Positions 5,428 through 8,550 of a DNA stretch of 8,550 nt are shown here, piece by piece (the stretch's first letter is position 1; every line of letters starts with the position of its first letter). Both the position numbers and the translations under genes were made by a program. Under the pieces are notes generated by a model. The model was not told the DNA's origin and ran no database searches. It was given only the letters and a program-made list of their open reading frames with translations. This DNA comes from Planctomycetota bacterium (lineage in GTDB: Bacteria > Planctomycetota > UBA1135 > UBA2386). Location of the stretch: contig JAEYTU010000558.1 of assembly GCA_023433825.1 (NCBI GenBank), positions 1 through 8,550 on the forward strand, in the 5' to 3' direction.

Positions 5428-5449
5428 GCCGGTCGCCGATGGCGCCGGC
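5428..5449 (+). promoter_or_regulatory. Bulged 9-bp hairpin just before pnp
   Basis: GCCGG (5428-5432), a bulged T, then CGCC (5434-5437) pair with GGCG (5441-5444) and CCGGC (5445-5449) around a GAT loop. It ends 21 bases before the pnp ATG and 6 bases before a possible TTG start. In Escherichia coli, RNase III and PNPase itself act on a leader hairpin of pnp mRNA to autoregulate it; this hairpin is in the matching place, but the role here is inference. Confidence 0.45.
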
Positions 5450-5470
5450 TCCGAGTTGAGAAAAGAAGCG

Positions 5471-8068
5471 ATGGCAAACAAGAAAGCGAAGACCGCGAAC
5501 GAGGCGCCCGAGAGGGCAGCGGCACCGAAGACCTCGCGTCGCCGCGGCGGCAAATCCACCGACGGCGGCTCCCCGCGCACGACCGAACGCGCGCAATCCA
5601 CGGAAGCTCAACCGCGCGAGAGCGCGACGGCGCGGCGCGCGGCGCCGCAGCAGGACTCCGACGCCGGCGTCGCATGGGGCCCGGTCCGCGTCGAACGCGA
5701 GATCGGCGGCCGCCTGCTGACGCTCGAAACGGGCCGCATGGCGAAGCTCGCCGACGGTGCCTGCGTCGCGCGCTACGGCGACACGATGGTGCTCGCGTCC
5801 GCGCAAGGCGCGAAGGAACGCGACGACATCGACTTCTTCCCGCTGACCGTCGAGTACCGCGAGAAGCCGGCCGCTGCTGGTCGGTTCCCCGGTGGCTTCT
5901 TCAAGCGCGAAGGTCGCCCGACGACGAAGGAGATCCTCGGCTGCCGGATCATCGACCGATCGATTCGGCCGCTGTTCCCCGAAGGATTCAAAGGCGAGGT
6001 CCAGGTTCTCTCGCAGGTCCTCGCGACCGATCAAGAGAACGAATCCGACATCCTCGCGGCGATCGCGTCGTTCGCGGCGGTTGCACTCAGCTCGTTGCCG
6101 AACACGGCGACGCTCGGCGCGTGCCGGATCGGACTTCGTGACGACAAGCTCGTCGTCAATCCGACGTGGCCGCAACTCCTCTCGAAGGAGAACCAACTCA
6201 ACCTGACCGTCGCCGCGCACGCGGACGCCATCGTCATGGTCGAAGCTGGTGCGAATCAGGTCTCCGAAGCCGTGATGATCGAAGCGATCGAACTCGGCCG
6301 GAAGATCTGCGTCGAAGTCGCCGAGATGATCGACGAACTGGTCGCAAAGGCGGGCAAGCCGAAGCAGAAGTTCGTCAAGCCGGCGCGCAACGAGGCGCTC
6401 GCGAAGGAGATCGATCGTCGCGTCGGCAAGCAGCTGCGCGCGGCGCCGGTCACCGGTGGTTCGAAGCAGGAACGCAAGCAGGCGAAGGAGGACGCGCTCG
6501 CGGCCCTCGCGGAGGCATTCCCGCCGCCGGACGGTGCGACCGACAAACAGGTCAAGGACCACAAGAAGTTCGTCGGCCAGATCGCGCAGGAGCTGATGGA
6601 CCAGGGCGAACGGCAAGCCGTGCTCGACGGCCGCCGCGCCGACGGCCGCGACTGGACGACGATTCGTCCGATCACGATCGAAGTCGGCGTGCTCCCCCGC
6701 GTGCACGGCTCGGTGTTGTTCACCCGCGGCGAGACGCAGGCGCTCGTCGTCGCGACGCTCGGCACTGCCGACGACGAACAGCGGATCGACGGCCTCTACC
6801 CCGAGGAGCCGCGCCGCTTCCTGCTGCACTACAACTTCCCGCCGTTCAGCGTCGGCGAGGTCAAGCGGATCATGTCCGTCGGTCGCCGCGAGATCGGTCA
6901 CGGCGCGCTCGCCGAACGTTCGATCGAGCCCGTGCTGCCCGCGGAAGAAGTGTTCCCCTACACGGTTCGCATCACGTCCGAGATCCTCGAGTCGAACGGC
7001 TCGTCGTCGATGGCGACGGTCTGCGGTGGCACGCTCGCGTTGATGGACGCCGGCGTTCCGCTGCAGCAACCCGTCGCGGGCGTCGCGATGGGGCTCGTCA
7101 TGGAGGGCAAGCGTTACGCGATCCTCTCCGACATCCTCGGTTCCGAGGACCACTGCGGCGACATGGACTTCAAGGTCGCCGGGACCGGGAAGGGGATCAC
7201 AGCGCTGCAGATGGACATCAAGTGCGAGGGCCTGACGCGCGAGATCCTCGAGGAAGCGCTGGAGCAGGCGCGCCTCGGTCGGATGCACGTGCTGCGCGAG
7301 ATGCTGAAGACGATGCGCAAACCGCGCGAGACGATCAGCCCGAACGCGCCGCGCCTGATCTCGCTGAAGATCCCGGTCGACAAGATCGGTCTCGTCATCG
7401 GCCCGTCCGGCAAGATGATCCGCGGCCTGCAGGAAGAGTTCTCGACGAAGATCCACATCGAGGACGACGGCACGGTCACGGTCGCCGGTCAGAACATGGA
7501 GAAGGTCGACGGCTGCGTCGATCGGATCCGTGCGATGACGGCCGAGGTCGAGGTCGGCGCGATCTACAAGGGCCGCATCTCGGCGATCAAGGAGTTCGGC
7601 GCGTTCGTCGAGATCCTGCCGGGACAGGAAGGCCTCTGTCACGTCTCCGAGCTGTCGGACCAGTTCATCCGCGCCGTCACGGACGTCGTTCGCGTCGGCG
7701 ACGAGATCGAGGTCAAGGTCATCGCGATCGACGACTTCGGCAAGATCAAGCTGAGCCGCAAGGCGCTGCTGCCCGGCGGCGCGCAGGGCGGCCCGGGCGG
7801 CGGTCGTTCGCCGCGCGAACGTGACGCGGCGCCGATCGGCGCGACGAATGGTGGCGATGCGGACGTCGACGCGGACGTCGTCGGTGCCGTCGCCGCCGAG
7901 CCGATCGAAGGCGCACCGGCGCCGGAATGGGATCGCCCGCGCGGTCCGCGCCCCGACCGTCAAGGTGGCGGCGGCGGTGGGTTCGATCGTGGCCCGCGTC
8001 GCGACAACCGCGGACCCGGCGGTCCTCGCCACGGCGATCGCGGTCCGCGCCGGCCGCGCCACGAGTGA
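5471..8068 (+). CDS. pnp: Polynucleotide phosphorylase (PNPase) with N- and C-terminal extensions
   Basis: PNPase degrades RNA 3' to 5' with phosphate, releasing nucleoside diphosphates, and can also add tails; it acts as a trimer in RNA decay. The 865-residue product is longer than the usual 700-odd. The order is: a Lys/Arg/Ala-rich extension (1-about 70), RNase PH domain 1 (about 73-210, with GGFFKREGRP at 141-150), helical linker (about 290-385), RNase PH domain 2 (about 388-620), KH (I-G-P-S-G-K at 643-648), S1 (about 694-765), and a Gly/Arg/Pro-rich tail (770-865). The catalytic D560, D566, K568 in EDHCGDMDFK and the phosphate-binding SNGSSSM (508-514) are intact, so it should be active. 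ATG 5471 follows purine-rich AGAAAAGAAG; an in-frame TTG at 5456 would add five residues. The gene follows rpsO, as in many bacteria, after a long structured interval. Confidence 0.97.
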   Translation: MANKKAKTANEAPERAAAPKTSRRRGGKSTDGGSPRTTERAQSTEAQPRESATARRAAPQQDSDAGVAWGPVRVEREIGGRLLTLETGRMAKLADGACVARYGDTMVLASAQGAKERDDIDFFPLTVEYREKPAAAGRFPGGFFKREGRPTTKEILGCRIIDRSIRPLFPEGFKGEVQVLSQVLATDQENESDILAAIASFAAVALSSLPNTATLGACRIGLRDDKLVVNPTWPQLLSKENQLNLTVAAHADAIVMVEAGANQVSEAVMIEAIELGRKICVEVAEMIDELVAKAGKPKQKFVKPARNEALAKEIDRRVGKQLRAAPVTGGSKQERKQAKEDALAALAEAFPPPDGATDKQVKDHKKFVGQIAQELMDQGERQAVLDGRRADGRDWTTIRPITIEVGVLPRVHGSVLFTRGETQALVVATLGTADDEQRIDGLYPEEPRRFLLHYNFPPFSVGEVKRIMSVGRREIGHGALAERSIEPVLPAEEVFPYTVRITSEILESNGSSSMATVCGGTLALMDAGVPLQQPVAGVAMGLVMEGKRYAILSDILGSEDHCGDMDFKVAGTGKGITALQMDIKCEGLTREILEEALEQARLGRMHVLREMLKTMRKPRETISPNAPRLISLKIPVDKIGLVIGPSGKMIRGLQEEFSTKIHIEDDGTVTVAGQNMEKVDGCVDRIRAMTAEVEVGAIYKGRISAIKEFGAFVEILPGQEGLCHVSELSDQFIRAVTDVVRVGDEIEVKVIAIDDFGKIKLSRKALLPGGAQGGPGGGRSPRERDAAPIGATNGGDADVDADVVGAVAAEPIEGAPAPEWDRPRGPRPDRQGGGGGGFDRGPRRDNRGPGGPRHGDRGPRRPRHE

Positions 8069-8106
8069 CCGACCGCTCGCCCGAGTAACCGACGGCTCGC
8101 CCCGAG
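8063..8106 (+). repeat. Imperfect tandem duplication over the pnp stop codon
   Basis: Two adjacent units, GAGTGACCGACCGCTCGCCC (from 8063) and GAGTAACCGACGGCTCGCCC (from 8083), differ at a few positions and each ends in GAG. The first contains the pnp stop TGA and the second has TAA at the same place. Each carries a small CTCG/CGAG hairpin. It looks like a duplication of about 20 bases that copied the gene end and gave a second stop out of the reading frame. Confidence 0.6.
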
Positions 8107-8122
8107 GGCCCGCCGACATCCC

Positions 8123-8151
8123 CGCCGCCCGACGCATTCGTCGGTGCGGCG
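8123..8151 (+). terminator. Strong 12-bp hairpin after pnp, terminator without T-run
   Basis: CGCCGC (8123-8128) and CCGACG (8129-8134), a CATT loop, CGTCGG (8139-8144), one bulged T and GCGGCG (8146-8151) form a 12-bp stem. It begins 55 bases after the pnp stop codon. No T-run follows, as at the other gene ends here, so termination might be of the kind without a U-tract or depend on Rho. It could also protect the mRNA 3' end. Confidence 0.5.
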
Positions 8152-8162
8152 CGTCGTCACCT

Positions 8163-8287
8163 GAATTCGCCATGGACCGGCGATTCGCCCGACGGCACGA
8201 TTCCGCCCTTCGCGGTCGGGACTGCTGACGCCTCGCGCGCGCCGCAGTCTCAGGCCTCGTGGCGAATTCTGCCGATCTGGAGGCCTG
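8163..8287 (+). promoter_or_regulatory. Structured leader of the 8291 gene with the Shine-Dalgarno in a stem
   Basis: CAGGCCT (8251-8257) is exactly complementary to AGGCCTG (8281-8287), and that stem contains part of the GGAGG Shine-Dalgarno. The loop holds GGCGAATTC (8261-8269), complementary to GAATTCGCC (8163-8171) about 90 bases upstream. That upstream copy can also pair locally with GGCGATTC (8179-8186). GACTGC (8220-8225) and GCAGTC (8244-8249) form another stem between. A long-range pairing with the loop would give a pseudoknot or a competing fold. Translational control is inferred from the layout only. Confidence 0.4.
8279..8283 (+). promoter_or_regulatory. Shine-Dalgarno GGAGG of the 8291 gene
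   Basis: GGAGG lies seven bases before the ATG at 8291, ideal spacing. It is the only canonical Shine-Dalgarno in the window and fixes the start of the truncated gene. Confidence 0.8.
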
Positions 8288-8290
8288 CGG

Positions 8291-8550
8291 ATGGCGAACA
8301 ACTGGCGTGAATGGCGAGTTCCATTTCCGGCCGCCGTTCTCGCCATCGCGCTGACGATCGCCGGTTCGACGGCCGGTCAGGAGCCGTTCGCCGTCCCCCG
8401 GACGACCACACCGCCGACCTTCGACGGGGATCTGGCCGAGTGGGGTAGGAGCCCGAGCCTCCCGCTCGACCCGCCGCAGCAGCGACTCCCCGGACCCGTC
8501 GGCGCGCCGGCGACCGTGCCGTGGTCCGGCGAACGTGACCTGTCGGGCAC
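8291..8550 (+). CDS. Secreted protein, N-terminal part, CBM9/DOMON-like start (truncated by window end)
   Basis: The open frame runs off the window after 86 codons. The N-terminus is a signal peptide: basic start (R6, R9), hydrophobic core (about residues 14-25), and a likely cleavage after STA (residue 28). The mature part then has TTTPPTFDGDLAEWGRSPSL (residues 38-57), where F-D-G-D-x-x-E-W is the opening motif of CBM9/DOMON-like sugar- or haem-binding folds found at the start of many secreted proteins. The segment after it is Pro-rich. An excellent Shine-Dalgarno supports the start. The full product, its length and catalytic domains, if any, lie beyond the window. The frame is read directly from the sequence. 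Confidence 0.75.
   Translation, partial: MANNWREWRVPFPAAVLAIALTIAGSTAGQEPFAVPRTTTPPTFDGDLAEWGRSPSLPLDPPQQRLPGPVGAPATVPWSGERDLSG

Larger units (their letters stand above)
4904..5470 (+). other. 567-base non-coding interval between rpsO and pnp, dense in inverted repeats
   Basis: No credible gene lies here: open frames are arginine-rich and run straight through palindromes without a family match. It contains at least eight perfect or nearly perfect inverted repeats with stems of 6 to 18 bp, one hexamer repeat tract, and no T-run terminator. Parts with little visible structure are 5065-5152 and 5206-5221. It may be an untranslated leader of pnp, an intergenic RNA processed by RNase III, a small RNA locus, or a site of repeated palindromic elements. 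The individual elements are listed separately. Confidence 0.8.

Noticed and set aside
4908..5459. A 183-residue open frame filling the rpsO-pnp interval
   Set aside because: It is Arg-rich, runs through all the palindromes and the hexamer repeat, and has no recognisable domain or ribosome-binding site. The other frames over this interval are equally featureless.
5171..8173. A 1000-residue open frame on the minus strand covering the whole of pnp
   Set aside because: It mirrors pnp codon by codon in GC-rich DNA, is Arg/Asp-rich and resembles no family. The plus-strand PNPase is unambiguous.
7821..8228. A 135-residue open frame overlapping the end of pnp
   Set aside because: It is an out-of-frame Arg-rich reading of the Gly/Arg tail and runs through the terminator-like hairpin.

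Overview
The window is a stretch of chromosome from a GC-rich bacterium. Two N-terminal lipoboxes (about 20 residues ending in Cys) point to an organism that exports many lipoproteins. Starts are mostly without a recognisable Shine-Dalgarno sequence, and many hairpins lack a following T-run. Together with GC richness, large secreted multi-domain lipoproteins and long low-complexity tails, this fits Planctomycetota best. Myxococcota or another GC-rich Gram-negative group is possible; the assignment is inference, as there is no rRNA in the window.

Layout, all genes on the + strand: (1) a 973-residue surface lipoprotein with bacterial Ig-like domains and a carboxypeptidase-regulatory-like domain (72-2993); (2) queC, a preQ0 synthase for 7-deazaguanine tRNA modification, whose GTG start overlaps the lipoprotein stop codon (2990-3673); (3) a 206-residue lipoprotein resembling the GNA1162/DUF799 type (3771-4391); (4) a leader with tandem hairpins followed by rpsO, ribosomal protein S15 (4634-4903); (5) a 567-base non-coding interval packed with inverted repeats; (6) pnp, polynucleotide phosphorylase, with extra low-complexity tails at both ends (5471-8068); (7) a 222-base spacer with a 12-bp terminator-like hairpin and a structured leader; (8) the start of a secreted protein whose first mature residues look like a CBM9/DOMON-like domain, cut by the window end (8291-8550).

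The rpsO-pnp order is conserved in many bacteria and links a ribosomal protein to an RNA-decay enzyme. In well-studied species both are autoregulated through their mRNA leaders. Here the leaders and the interval between the genes hold the most unusual sequence in the window. A 79-base element (4986-5064) has a perfect 18-bp outer stem enclosing two further hairpins. A second block (5277-5352) can form two mutually exclusive folds. A bulged 9-bp hairpin sits just before pnp. The rpsO leader has two near-identical hairpins in tandem immediately before the start codon. These are the best candidates for something undescribed: cis-acting RNA, RNase III substrates or small RNAs. All structures were found by eye from complementarity; none has been folded computationally or compared with relatives.
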